Source: Gemmatimonadaceae bacterium (GTDB taxonomy: Bacteria; Gemmatimonadota; Gemmatimonadetes; Gemmatimonadales; Gemmatimonadaceae). From it: a stretch of DNA of 64,000 bases. The notes under the pieces were generated by a model that was not told the origin of the DNA, ran no database searches, and saw nothing but the letters and a program-made list of their open reading frames with translations. Every line of letters begins with the position of its first letter. Position 1 is the stretch's first letter. The stretch is taken from contig DASXUN010000004.1 in the NCBI GenBank assembly GCA_036504815.1, forward strand, positions 1-64,000. Direction: 5' to 3'. The position numbers and the translations under genes are program-made. This document shows, in pieces, positions 32,186 through 41,328 of this stretch.

Positions 32186-32902
32186 CTACAGCAGGCCCTT
32201 CAGCACCACCACCACACCGGCCAGCGCCGAGGTGGTGAGCACGACGGCGCGCGTCTGGCGCTTGTCCAGGCGCGACGCCGTCCACGCGGAGAGGGCAAAG
32301 CCGAGGAGGACGCCGGGGAGCAACTGCCCGGCGAGCCTCACCTCGGTCCAGCCGAACCGGCCCACGAGGTAGAGTCCGCCGAGCGAGAGCACGACGCCCA
32401 GGGAGAAGAACGCGGCCAGTGTCCCGCGCAGACGCCCGCCCTCCTCGTGCTGGTACAACAATGCCATCGGCGGTCCACCCATTGACGTGATCGTGGACAT
32501 GACGCCGGCGAGCGTGCCCGCGCCGAACAGGCTGCGGCGGCCGACGCGCACCCGCGGGCCCACCATGGTCATGCCGACGGCCAGGAGCATGAAGAGCCCC
32601 ATCGTGAACTGCAGGCGCGTCTCGGGAACGGCCTTGAGCACCCAGACCGCCAGTCCCGTGCCCAGCAGGCGGCCCGGCACCGACCAGCCGAGGTCGGCCA
32701 CGCGCACATGCTTCCATTCGCGGATGGTGACCAGCAGCGTGAGCAGGAAGGCGTCGAGCAGGATGGGCGCGGGGACCAGCCGCGGCTCGATGAGAATCAG
32801 GATGGGCGCGCCGATGACGCCAAGCCCGAACCCGACGGAGCCCTGCACCGCCGCGCCCACCGCCACGATGAGCGTGGCCGTCACCCACCCGAGAATTGTC
32901 AC
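32186..32902 (-). CDS. TauE/SafE-family membrane permease
   Basis: A 238-residue membrane protein with about eight hydrophobic segments. The N-terminal GAAVQGSVGFGLGVIGAPIL and the repeated GGPPMALLYQ segment are typical of the TauE/SafE (formerly DUF81) family, which exports sulfite, sulfonates or other organic anions. The substrate cannot be predicted. It begins 46 bases after the hox maturation protease and may be the last gene of that operon. Confidence 0.82.
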   Translation of the reverse strand: MTILGWVTATLIVAVGAAVQGSVGFGLGVIGAPILILIEPRLVPAPILLDAFLLTLLVTIREWKHVRVADLGWSVPGRLLGTGLAVWVLKAVPETRLQFTMGLFMLLAVGMTMVGPRVRVGRRSLFGAGTLAGVMSTITSMGGPPMALLYQHEEGGRLRGTLAAFFSLGVVLSLGGLYLVGRFGWTEVRLAGQLLPGVLLGFALSAWTASRLDKRQTRAVVLTTSALAGVVVVLKGLL

Positions 32903-32948
32903 GTGCGCAACTTACACCGGCGCGCGCCCAGCCGCGTCCCGCGACGCG

Positions 32949-33440
32949 CTACCACCCGGCGGCGCGCGCGTCCCACACACCGGGCCGCGGGTCGTTGAGG
33001 AGCTCGAGCAGCTCGTCCCACGCGACTTCGAGATGTCCGAGCGCGTTGGTGCTCATTTCCTCGCCCAGCTCGAAGGACTCGCCGCGCACGCCGAGCACCC
33101 ACGCCGGCGGTGGCGTGCGCCCCGTGATCTCGTGCGCGACGTGCAGCACTGCCTCCGGACTGAGCTCGTGCGAGGTGTACGAGCTGTCGCGCTCCTCCTT
33201 GGTGCGCCGCAGGCAGAAGGGAGCGTGCGCCGATGCGTCGGCGTCGACGAAGAGCACGAGGTCGGCGTCCACGACGTCGAGGGCGTGCTCGACCTGCAGC
33301 TGGAAGTCCTCGACGACGCGCACGTCGACGTCGGGGCGCTCCTCGAGCCACTGCCGCACGCGCGCCAGCAGCGCCGGCCCCAGGGCGTCGTCGCCGCGGC
33401 TCGGATTGCCGCAGCCGAGGAGCACCACGTGCGCCGTCAC
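32949..33440 (-). CDS. hoxW: [NiFe] hydrogenase maturation endopeptidase (HoxW-like)
   Basis: Removes the C-terminal extension of the large subunit after nickel insertion. 163 residues of the HyaD/HycI/HoxW family, with LLGCGNPSRGDDALGPAL at the N terminus, where the first Asp pair contributes nickel-sensing residues, and LVLFVDADAS at the second strand. The GTG at 33440 overlaps the hoxH stop (GTGA); the frame extends upstream to 33572 but lies within hoxH. Confidence 0.88.
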   Translation of the reverse strand: MTAHVVLLGCGNPSRGDDALGPALLARVRQWLEERPDVDVRVVEDFQLQVEHALDVVDADLVLFVDADASAHAPFCLRRTKEERDSSYTSHELSPEAVLHVAHEITGRTPPPAWVLGVRGESFELGEEMSTNALGHLEVAWDELLELLNDPRPGVWDARAAGW

Positions 33441-34933
33441 GGCGCGCGGGCCTCCGGCGTACACGCGCCATCCGCGCCCTTCACCAGGCGGTCGATGACC
33501 TGTCCCTCGCAGTTCACGAGTTCCACCTGCAGCGGCATGCGGCCCAGCGCGTGGGTGGCGCACGACAGGCACGGGTCGAAGGCGCGCACCGCCACTTCGA
33601 TGTGGTTCAGCAATCCCTCGGTCAGCTTCTGGCCGTCGAGGTAGCTGGCCGCGACGGTGCGCACGGCCTCGTTCATCGCCTGGTTGTTGTTGGTCGTGCT
33701 GACGATCAGGTTGGCGCGCACCACGACGTCGTTCTCATCCACCTTGTAGTGATGGAAGAGCGTCCCGCGCGGCGCCTCGATGACGCCCACGCCCTCGAGG
33801 GCGCGCTCGCCCTTCACCACCAGGTCGGTGCCGATGATGTCGGGATCGTCGAGCAGGCGCTCGATCCCCTCGGCCGCGTGCAGCATCTCGATGAGTCGCG
33901 CCCAGTGGTAGGCGAGCGTCGCATGCTGCATGCCGCCGTTGGCCGCCTGGCGGAACAGCTGGCGCTCGTGCTCCGCGAACACCGTGTCGAGGAAGTCGCA
34001 GGTGTTCATCCGGGCCAGCGGCCCCACGCGGTACCAGCCGTCCTCGTCGCCGAGGTTGATGATGAACGGGAACTTCATGTACGACCAGGACTTCACTTCC
34101 TCGTGGATGTAGCGGTTGTAGCGCGTGTAATCCACGTGGTCGAAGATCGTCGCGCCCTGCGCGTCCAGCGCGCGCAGGCCCCCGTCGTAGAAGTCGAGCG
34201 CGCCGTCGTTGCGCACGAGGCTCAGGAAGTTCGAGGGGAAGACGCCGAAGATGGGCGCGTGCACGCTGGCCTCGAGGACGTCGCGGCAGGTGCGCACCGC
34301 CTCCTGGCTCCAGCGGATGCACTGCGTGATGTCACGCCGCAGGGTGTCGCGCTCCTCGATGGTCAGCGCCTTGTTCATCCCGCCGGGAATGCACGCCGAG
34401 CCGTGAATGCGCTTGCCCGCCACGGCCCGGATGACCTCCTGGCCGTACTTGCGCAGCTTGACGCCGCGCACGGCGAGATCGGGATGCTCGCCGATGACGC
34501 CGATGACGTTGCGACGCTCCGGCTCCGAGTCGAAGCCGAAGAGGAGGTCCGGGCTGGCGAGGTGGAAGAAGTGCAGGGCATGCGACTGCAGCAGCTGTCC
34601 CTTGTGCATCAGGCGGCGCAGCTTCTCGGCGGTCGGGGTCAGCTGCCGCGCGCCCACCAGCATGTCCACGGCCTTGCCCGCCGCCAGGTGGTGACTGACC
34701 GGGCAGATGCCGCAGAGCCGCTGCACCAGCACGGGCACCTCCCAGAACGGGCGGCCCTGGATGAACTTCTCGAAGCCACGGAACTCGACGATGTGCAGCC
34801 GCGCCTGGTGCACGCGATTCTGTTCGTCGAGGAGCAGCGTGACCTTCCCATGCCCCTCGACGCGCGTGATCGGCTCGATGGCGATGCGGCGCAGGGTGCG
34901 GGGATGGGCGGCGGTTTCCAGCAGGTGGGTCAC
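33437..34933 (-). CDS. hoxH: NAD-linked [NiFe] hydrogenase large subunit
   Basis: Carries the Ni-Fe(CN)2CO site. 498 residues. L1 motif RLCGICPVSHH near residue 62 and L2 motif DPCLSCATHALG near residue 458 give the four Ni-binding Cys. About 30 residues follow L2 and should be cleaved by the HoxW encoded next. The N-terminal EPITRVEGHGKV is canonical. With HoxF, HoxU and HoxY this is a group 3d type bidirectional soluble enzyme that couples H2 to NAD+. Confidence 0.95.
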   Translation of the reverse strand: MTHLLETAAHPRTLRRIAIEPITRVEGHGKVTLLLDEQNRVHQARLHIVEFRGFEKFIQGRPFWEVPVLVQRLCGICPVSHHLAAGKAVDMLVGARQLTPTAEKLRRLMHKGQLLQSHALHFFHLASPDLLFGFDSEPERRNVIGVIGEHPDLAVRGVKLRKYGQEVIRAVAGKRIHGSACIPGGMNKALTIEERDTLRRDITQCIRWSQEAVRTCRDVLEASVHAPIFGVFPSNFLSLVRNDGALDFYDGGLRALDAQGATIFDHVDYTRYNRYIHEEVKSWSYMKFPFIINLGDEDGWYRVGPLARMNTCDFLDTVFAEHERQLFRQAANGGMQHATLAYHWARLIEMLHAAEGIERLLDDPDIIGTDLVVKGERALEGVGVIEAPRGTLFHHYKVDENDVVVRANLIVSTTNNNQAMNEAVRTVAASYLDGQKLTEGLLNHIEVAVRAFDPCLSCATHALGRMPLQVELVNCEGQVIDRLVKGADGACTPEARAP

Positions 34934-34946
34934 GGAACGTCTCCGG

Positions 34947-35489
34947 TCAGTCGTACTTCAGCAGCGCGGGCGGCAGGTGCGGATCGCGTCCGGTGACCAG
35001 CGCGCTGAGGACGTGCCACAGGGCGTCCGCCGAGGGCGGGCAGCCGGGCACATAGTAGTCCACCCGCACCACTTCGTGGAGCGGATACACCTTGTTGAGC
35101 AACAGCGGCAGCTCGGGATCGTCGGGGATGTGCGCGTTCTCGACGCCGACGCCGCGGATGTACGATTCCTCGAGGCAGGACTTGAGGCTGTGGTGATTGC
35201 GCATCGACGGGATGCCGCCGGTCATCGCGCACTCGCCCACCGCCACCAGGATGCGGCAATGGTCGCGGAAATGATGGAGCAGATGCACGTTCTCGACGTT
35301 GCACACGCCGCCCTCGATGAGCCCGATGTCCACCACCCCGTGGATGGCCTTGATGTCGTTGATGGGGCTGCGGTCGAAATCGGCGAGTTCGAGCAGCTCG
35401 AGCAGGCGCTCGTCGATGTCGAGGAGCGACATGTGGCAGCCGAAGCACCCGGCGAGCGAGCAGGTGGCGATCTTGCGCTTGCTAGCCAT
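34947..35489 (-). CDS. hoxY: NAD-linked [NiFe] hydrogenase small subunit
   Basis: Holds the proximal [4Fe-4S] cluster next to HoxH. 180 residues, short as in group 3d. Cluster Cys are in AGCFGCHMS, VGECAMTGG and VPGCPPSADAL. The absence of a Tat signal fits a cytoplasmic enzyme. It overlaps hoxU by eight bases and is 13 bases from hoxH. Confidence 0.94.
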   Translation of the reverse strand: MASKRKIATCSLAGCFGCHMSLLDIDERLLELLELADFDRSPINDIKAIHGVVDIGLIEGGVCNVENVHLLHHFRDHCRILVAVGECAMTGGIPSMRNHHSLKSCLEESYIRGVGVENAHIPDDPELPLLLNKVYPLHEVVRVDYYVPGCPPSADALWHVLSALVTGRDPHLPPALLKYD

Positions 35490-36222
35490 GGAGCGCCGCC
35501 TCCCGGGCCCGGAACCGCGCCACGCTGTCCTCGTTGATCGGCGCCCGGTCGTACGGACGCTGGCCGATGGGCACCTTGAAGGCCTCGCCCTTCATCATCA
35601 GCGCGCCCACCGGGCAATGCTGCACGGCCTCGTCGTCGCGCGAGACCTTGCTGTCGGCGAGCAGTCCGGACGGCGAGTCCACCACGATGGTGGTGGCGAT
35701 CCCCCGCCCCGTCATCGTGAAGACGTTCTTCTTGTCCACGCTCCGGCTGATGCGCACGCAGAGCCCGCAGAGGATGCAGCGGTCGCGGTCGAGGATGATG
35801 TCGGGGTGCGATGCGTCCACGTCGCGATGCGGGAAGAGCTGCGGAAAGTGGCTGTCCTGCAGCCCGAGCGCGTAGGCGGTCGCCTGCAGGCGGCAGCTGC
35901 CGCTCTTCTCGCAGGCGGGGCAGTAGTGGTTCCCCTCGACCAGCAGCATGTCGGTGAGATCGCGCCGCATCTCGTTGAGCTCCGGCGTGTCGCTGCGCAC
36001 ATCCTGCCCGGCCACGGCCGGCTGCGTGCACGACGCAAACGGGCGGCCGTTCACGATGACCGTGCACAGGCGGCAGCTGCTGTGCGGTTCGAAGTCGGGG
36101 TTGTGGCAGAGATGCGGGATGTAGACGCCGGCCGCCATCGCCGCGTCGAACACCGTCTGCCCCTCGCGGAACGGGATCTCCCGGCCGTCGAGGCGGAAGG
36201 TCTTCTTGCTGTCGGGACTCAT
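35482..36222 (-). CDS. hoxU: Diaphorase small subunit HoxU (NuoG-like ferredoxin)
   Basis: Electron wire between HoxF and HoxY, 246 residues. N-terminal [2Fe-2S] domain with CHNPDFEPHSSCRLC and a later CTQPA; then the His/Cys3 [4Fe-4S] site (HYCPACEKSGSC) and ferredoxin Cys in CILCGLCVR and CPVGAL. The ATG at 36222 has GAGGACGAGG upstream and lies 10 bases past the hoxF stop; an upstream frame to 36303 is within hoxF. Confidence 0.93.
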   Translation of the reverse strand: MSPDSKKTFRLDGREIPFREGQTVFDAAMAAGVYIPHLCHNPDFEPHSSCRLCTVIVNGRPFASCTQPAVAGQDVRSDTPELNEMRRDLTDMLLVEGNHYCPACEKSGSCRLQATAYALGLQDSHFPQLFPHRDVDASHPDIILDRDRCILCGLCVRISRSVDKKNVFTMTGRGIATTIVVDSPSGLLADSKVSRDDEAVQHCPVGALMMKGEAFKVPIGQRPYDRAPINEDSVARFRAREAALHG

Positions 36223-36232
36223 GGCCTCGTCC

Positions 36233-38095
36233 TCACAGGTGCGCCAGGGCGTCGTCGCGGCCGGTGAGCTGCCGAGCCTCGTGCAACGCGGCGTCGAGAT
36301 CAAACGCCGGCACGAACTCGGTGGTCATCATCCGCTTGTCCCAGTCGCCACGGAACTTCAGCAGGCTGTCGATCAGGTGGTTGGGCGCCGTCTGGCCGAG
36401 CCCGCAATGCGCCGTCGTCTTGAGCAGCTGGCTGATGCGCTGCACTTCCGCGACGTCCATCGGGCTGCCCTTCCCCGCCGCCACCTTTTCCACCAGCGCC
36501 GCGAGGAGGCTGGTGCCCACGCGGCAGGGCGTGCACAGCCCGCAGCTCTCGTGCCGGAAGAAGTGTGCGAAGTTGCGCACGACCTCGAACATGTCGCGCT
36601 GCGGCCCGAAGATCATGCAGGTGCCGACGGTCGAGAGGTCCTCGAAGGCGAGATTGCGGTCGAACTCCAGCCGCGAGATCGTCACGCCGGACGGGCCGCT
36701 GATCTGCACCGCCTGCGCGTCGAGGCCGCCGCAGTCGCGCAGCACTTCGCGCACGCTGACGCCGTAGGGATACTCGTAGATTCCGGGACGCTCGCAGTCG
36801 CCGGAGACGCAGAAGAGCTTGGTGCCGGCGGAATGCGACGTCCCGTGCCCCGCGAACCAGGCGCCACCCTTGAGCGCGATGTTCGCCGCCGCCGCGAACG
36901 TCTCGACGTTGTTCACCACCGTGGGGCGTCGGTTCAGGCCGGCCACCACGGGCAGCGGCCAGCGCTTGCGCGGCTTGGCGCGGCGTCCCTCGATGGACTC
37001 GATGAGCGCCGTCTCCATGCCCGCGATGTACGCGCCCGCCCCCCAATGGATGTCGATGTCGAACGCAAAGCCGCTGCCGAGGATGTTGCGCCCCAGCAGG
37101 TCCGCCTCGCGCCGGCGCGCGAGCACCGCTTCGAGGTGCGACTTCAGGTACCAGTACTCCTGGCGGATGTACAGGATGCCGCGCGACGCCCCGATGACGT
37201 ACCCGCAGATCGTCATCCCCTCGAAGACCACGTCCGTGTACGTCGTGAGGAGCACGCGGTCCTTGAACGTCCCCGGCTCTCCCTCGTCGGCGTTGCACAC
37301 GACGTAGCGTTCGAGCGCGGAGATGTCGCGGCACGTCTCCCACTTGATGGCCGCCTTGAATCCGGCGCCGCCGCGACCCCGGAGGTCGGAGCGATACAGC
37401 TCCTTGAGCGTCTCGTCGGCCCCTTGCCGCCGGGCGTGTCCCGACGACGGGTCCACCGATTCCTCGTGCTGGATCTCCTTGAGCGTCTCGTCGCCGCCAC
37501 GCAGCATCGCCGCCTTGAGCGCGGCGCCGGGATCGAACGCGCGGCGGAACATCACGTCCGACCGGCGGAAGTTATCTTCCACCAGGAACAGCTCCCGCGG
37601 CCAGGCGTCCAGCGGCTGGCGGGCGTTGATCAGCTCGGCGATCAGGTCCATGCGGAGGCGCGTCAGCCGCGTCACGGCCACGCCGTTGACGAGCCCGGCC
37701 GGCCCCTGATCGCACATCCCCGTGCACGAGGTGAAGTGCACGCTGACGCGCCCGTCCTGGCGTGTCTGTCCGAGCGTGACGTTGAGCCGGTTGCAGAGGT
37801 ACGTGGCGAGCCCCGTGCTCCCCTGCATCCGGTCGGTGATGTTGTCGCTGAGGTAGACGACGTACTCGCCCAGGTACGTGTCACTCAGGAAGGAATAGAA
37901 TCCGACGAGGCCGCGCACGTGCGCGCGGGTCACCCGCAGGTGATCGGCGATGAGCGCCACCGCCTCGTCGGGTATGTAGTGATAGGCGTGCTGCGCCTTG
38001 ATGAGTATCTGCAGCAACTCGCCCGGATCACGTTCGTGAGACTCGAGAATCCCCCGCAACTCATCCATGGCGGGGGGCGCTTCCTCGCGCCACAT
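36233..38095 (-). CDS. hoxF: Diaphorase large subunit HoxF (NuoE-NuoF fusion)
   Basis: NAD- and FMN-binding subunit, 620 residues. The NuoE-like N-terminal part (10-160) keeps only the second Cys pair (TSCTGMCDQGP); the first pair is replaced in SDNITDRMQG. The NuoF-like part has LRGRGGAGFKAA for FMN, CNADEGEPGTFKDR and GAGAYIAGMETALIE for NAD, and the [4Fe-4S] motif ESCGLCTPCRVGT with a fourth Cys in AHCGLGQ. Residues 202-232 hold a 25-residue insertion bounded by DETLKE at both ends. First gene of the hox operon. The 250-base divergent gap to the galactanase gene shows no convincing sigma70 or sigma54 site. Confidence 0.94.
   Translation of the reverse strand: MWREEAPPAMDELRGILESHERDPGELLQILIKAQHAYHYIPDEAVALIADHLRVTRAHVRGLVGFYSFLSDTYLGEYVVYLSDNITDRMQGSTGLATYLCNRLNVTLGQTRQDGRVSVHFTSCTGMCDQGPAGLVNGVAVTRLTRLRMDLIAELINARQPLDAWPRELFLVEDNFRRSDVMFRRAFDPGAALKAAMLRGGDETLKEIQHEESVDPSSGHARRQGADETLKELYRSDLRGRGGAGFKAAIKWETCRDISALERYVVCNADEGEPGTFKDRVLLTTYTDVVFEGMTICGYVIGASRGILYIRQEYWYLKSHLEAVLARRREADLLGRNILGSGFAFDIDIHWGAGAYIAGMETALIESIEGRRAKPRKRWPLPVVAGLNRRPTVVNNVETFAAAANIALKGGAWFAGHGTSHSAGTKLFCVSGDCERPGIYEYPYGVSVREVLRDCGGLDAQAVQISGPSGVTISRLEFDRNLAFEDLSTVGTCMIFGPQRDMFEVVRNFAHFFRHESCGLCTPCRVGTSLLAALVEKVAAGKGSPMDVAEVQRISQLLKTTAHCGLGQTAPNHLIDSLLKFRGDWDKRMMTTEFVPAFDLDAALHEARQLTGRDDALAHL
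37400..37493. repeat. 19-bp direct repeat in hoxF, 75 bp apart
   Basis: CTCCTTGAGCGTCTCGTCG occurs exactly at 37400-37418 and 37475-37493. The 75-bp period keeps frame and adds 25 residues between the NuoE- and NuoF-like parts, consistent with an insertion or tandem duplication whose inner copy has diverged. Confidence 0.85.
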
Positions 38096-38345
38096 GTGCC
38101 ACTCCCTGGCCGGTCGGCCATCGGCGCTCGCTCGTGGAGCACCGGTATCGCCAACCTATGCGCCGGTCCGGAGGACGTGTGTAGGGCGCAACCTCAAGTT
38201 GAGTCGGCGAGGACATCACGCCCGCTTCACGCCTCCCCGACACGTATGTTTGCGCCGAGTGGCGCCCTGCCGGATCCCGGTTCATACTCCGTTGTCGGAG
38301 AGCGCCAGACGCGCGCGTTCAGCGATCGCCCTTCCTCCTGCCCTC
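38096..38345. other. Divergent intergenic region between hoxF and the galactanase
   Basis: About 250 bases. It must hold both promoters. I see a small palindrome (CTCAAGTTGAG near 38190-38205) and AGGGAG before hoxF, but no confident -10/-35 pair, no sigma54 motif and no small gene. Confidence 0.5.
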
Positions 38346-39461
38346 ATGCGCCCTACAGCACGCATCCTCTCGATCATCGCGGTGCCGCTCCTCGCGGCGC
38401 TCACGCCGGGCGCGCCGCTGGCGGCCCAGACGCCGGCGTCGCGTGACGCCGCGCGCACGCTGGACTATGCGATCGGCGCGGATCTCTCGTTCCTCGCGCA
38501 GGCGGAGGCCCGCGGCGTGCAGTTCCGGGACTCTGGCGTCGTGAAGAGCGGCCTGCAGCTCTTCCGCGATCACGGTTACAACTGGATCCGGCTGCGCCTC
38601 TTCCACACCGTCGCCAACAGTCCGTGGCCGCTGCCGAACGACCTGCCGTACACGCTGGCGCTCGCCCGGCGCGCGAAGGCCATGGGCTACAAGTTCCTGC
38701 TCGATTACCACTATTCCGACACGTGGGCCGACGGCGACAAGCAGATCATGCCGAAGGCGTGGGAGCGGCTCACCACGCCGCAGCTCGTCGCGGCGGTCGA
38801 GGCCTACACCCGCGAGACCATTGCGGCGCTGCGCGAGGGCGGCGCGATGCCCGACATGGTGCAGGTCGGTAATGAGATCGCCCCGGGAATGATGTTCCCC
38901 GCCGGCAAGCTTCCCGAGCAGTGGGACACGCTCGCCGAGTTGCTCAAGGCCGGCATCCGCGGCGTGGAAGCCGGCCGCGGCGGCGCGCCGATGCCGCTCA
39001 TCATGCTGCACATCGACAAGGGCGGCGATGTCGCGAAGACCCGGTGGTGGTTCGACAACGCCATCCGGCGCGGCGTGCACTTCGACGTGATTGGCCAGTC
39101 GTACTACCCGTGGTGGCACGGCACGCTGCTGGACCTGCGCGAGAACCTCGCGTTCATGGCCGAGACGTACCGCAAGCCGATCATCGTCGTCGAAGCGGCA
39201 TACAACTTCCGCCCCGCCGAGTACATCGGCAAACGCGCGCCGTTTGCGGAGTCGCCCGCGGGCCAGCGCGAGTTTCTCGAGGAGGTCAACCGCCTCGTGA
39301 TGGCCGCGCCGAACGGTCTCGGCAAGGGCGTGATGTGGTGGGAGCCGGCCGTGGAGCCCAGTCCGATCCGCTCGCGCGGGATGTTTGACGATGCGGGCAA
39401 CGCATTGCCGGTGATCGAGGTGTTCGACCGGTTCACGCGCGGGAAGCTGCCGAAACCGTAG
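38346..39461 (+). CDS. Secreted endo-beta-1,4-galactanase (GH53)
   Basis: Cleaves type I arabinogalactan/pectic galactan outside the cell. 371 residues with signal peptide to about residue 29 (LAAQ). Fits GH53: IGADLSFLAQAEARG and NWIRLRLF at the N terminus, LLDYHYSDTWADGDKQ, the acid/base Glu in VQVGNEIAPGM and the nucleophile Glu in IIVVEAAYNF; GVMWWEPAVEP near the C terminus. The ATG at 38346 begins the signal peptide; the frame is open upstream but lies in hoxF territory. It stands alone on the plus strand. Confidence 0.92.
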   Translation: MRPTARILSIIAVPLLAALTPGAPLAAQTPASRDAARTLDYAIGADLSFLAQAEARGVQFRDSGVVKSGLQLFRDHGYNWIRLRLFHTVANSPWPLPNDLPYTLALARRAKAMGYKFLLDYHYSDTWADGDKQIMPKAWERLTTPQLVAAVEAYTRETIAALREGGAMPDMVQVGNEIAPGMMFPAGKLPEQWDTLAELLKAGIRGVEAGRGGAPMPLIMLHIDKGGDVAKTRWWFDNAIRRGVHFDVIGQSYYPWWHGTLLDLRENLAFMAETYRKPIIVVEAAYNFRPAEYIGKRAPFAESPAGQREFLEEVNRLVMAAPNGLGKGVMWWEPAVEPSPIRSRGMFDDAGNALPVIEVFDRFTRGKLPKP

Positions 39462-39464
39462 CGA

Positions 39465-41261
39465 CTATCGCAGACCGACCCGTCGCCGCATGAACCACTC
39501 GGCGCAGAGCAGCGCCAGCACGATCGCGTAGACCCACCAGGTTTCGCGCACGCTTGGCCGCTGGCCGCTCGCGCGGACACCGCCGACGGCAGCGCGCGAG
39601 ACCAGCGGACGCCGAGGCAGCGATTCCGCGGAGGCGTTCACTGCAAAGATGGACGTGCCGCCGGGAATCGTCGCGCGCCAGATGCCCGATGGCAGTGGTG
39701 GTGACGTCGCGACGCCACCGGCGTCACCAAAGCGCAGCGTCGTCATGACATCCGTCGCGCTTCCGTCGCGTCGCAGCTGGACCGTAATCACCGAATCGCG
39801 CGAAGCGCCGCGCCGCCACGTGACCGGTTCACCTTCGCGCAGCCAGGGTGAGGCCGCGAGCACCGCCCGCTCGTCCGCGCCGCCTTCGGCCAGCCAGTCG
39901 AAGACGCCGCCCCAGAGCGCGGCGAAGGCATCGGCCGAGCGGCCGCCGCGAAACTGCCAGCGCCAGAGCCCGCGCACCGGGAGCACCGCGATGCGCCGTG
40001 GCGCGTCGTAGCCGCCCACCACCACGCGCTCGTCGAACCGGCGCCCGCGTCGCGCGTTCAGCGCGCCCCACGACGTGCCAACGGGCGCGGGACCGACCGT
40101 GATGGGCGGGAGCGAATCCCACGGCACGCCGCTCAGCGCTGGCGCCAGCGGTGAGGCTCCCGCCCGTTCCGTGAAGTACTCGCCGTCGTCGTCGTGCGGC
40201 GGCACGACGAGGGCCAGCGCCCCCCGCGTCAGGGCCCGCGGTGGTCCGAACAACGCGGTGTCGCCGTGGAGCACGGCCATCGGCGCGCCGGCGAGCGCGG
40301 CGCGCACGACGCTCTCCTCGACGCGCGTGAGCGTTCCGTCCTCGCGCCACTGCCCCGGTGCCACGCGCAGGAATCCGCGCACGCCAAAGGCCAGCGCGCC
40401 GCGCATCAGCGCGAGCGCGAAACGCGAGTCTTCATCGGGCGTGGTGGACGCAAAGACCGCGGCGGGACCGCCGCGCGCCTCGAGCACCGTGGTCAGTGTG
40501 TCATTGCCGGGCTGTCGGTCTCCCGCAGTGGTGGCCGACACGCGCACGACGAGCGCCTCGCGGCGCTCCGGCACCCGAATGCGCACCCGCCACTCGCGTT
40601 CGCTCCACGCGCCGAGCGCGCCCAGCGGCGCGGATGCCAGCATCGTGCCGTCGGCAAGTCGCGCGGCCATGTTCACCGCCGGCACCGGCGCGCCCGCACT
40701 CACGACGAGCGCGCGAAGTTCGAGGGAATCGCCGGGCGACGCCGTTGCGGGAAGCTCGAGCGACCGCACCGCCGCATCCACGGTGACCGGCGCCGGCAGC
40801 ACCTCCACCGTCGAGCCCGCCGGGAGTGCGGCCAGCCCCTCGGGGTCCGTCACCTGCCCATCGGTGATCACCTGCAGCGGTCGCCCAAGCGCGGCGGCGC
40901 GGTCCACTGCCGGTCCCACGCGCGACGCCCCGTCCGCGGGCTGCCTGGGCGGCGGCCCATCGCGTAGCGAGTCGCCGAACAGGATGAGGTCGCCGGCCGT
41001 GCCCGTCGCGCGCGAGACCGCCTCCGCATAGCGCGCCGCGCCTCCCTGCTGCCAGCTCGCGGACACGTCGAGGGCGACGAGCGGGCGCAACGCCGCGCGC
41101 AGGCCGATCGGCGCGTCCAGCAGGATGGCGACGACGAGGAGCACCGCGACGCCACGCAGCGCGGCCAGCCCGCGACCGTACGCGTCGGCGGGCAGCCGAC
41201 GCCCATAGAGGGCCAGCGCCGCCGCGACGCCCGCGGTGCCTGCGATCAGCCAGGAGATCAT
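39465..41261 (-). CDS. Membrane-anchored VWA-like protein of unknown function
   Basis: A 598-residue protein with two N-terminal TM segments (about 1-20 and 35-55) and one C-terminal TM helix followed by Arg residues. Between them lie a VWA-like start (LVALDVSASW, a DxSxS motif), a beta-sandwich-like region and a further alpha/beta region with GGYDAPRR and GLWRWQF. This layout resembles BatA-type and related periplasmic proteins, but I do not recognise a named family. The start at 41261 has no clear ribosome-binding site. It follows the respiratory island by 67 bases and may or may not belong to it. Confidence 0.6.
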   Translation of the reverse strand: MISWLIAGTAGVAAALALYGRRLPADAYGRGLAALRGVAVLLVVAILLDAPIGLRAALRPLVALDVSASWQQGGAARYAEAVSRATGTAGDLILFGDSLRDGPPPRQPADGASRVGPAVDRAAALGRPLQVITDGQVTDPEGLAALPAGSTVEVLPAPVTVDAAVRSLELPATASPGDSLELRALVVSAGAPVPAVNMAARLADGTMLASAPLGALGAWSEREWRVRIRVPERREALVVRVSATTAGDRQPGNDTLTTVLEARGGPAAVFASTTPDEDSRFALALMRGALAFGVRGFLRVAPGQWREDGTLTRVEESVVRAALAGAPMAVLHGDTALFGPPRALTRGALALVVPPHDDDGEYFTERAGASPLAPALSGVPWDSLPPITVGPAPVGTSWGALNARRGRRFDERVVVGGYDAPRRIAVLPVRGLWRWQFRGGRSADAFAALWGGVFDWLAEGGADERAVLAASPWLREGEPVTWRRGASRDSVITVQLRRDGSATDVMTTLRFGDAGGVATSPPLPSGIWRATIPGGTSIFAVNASAESLPRRPLVSRAAVGGVRASGQRPSVRETWWVYAIVLALLCAEWFMRRRVGLR

Positions 41262-41328
41262 GGCAGATAAACGTAGCGCCCGGCCAGAGCGCTCACCCGG
41301 CGCGTCGATCCGCCCGACCGCGTCCGCG

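Noticed and set aside
38096-38345. Sigma54 promoter for the hydrogenase operon
   Set aside because: No GG-N10-GC motif with suitable spacing was found upstream of hoxF.
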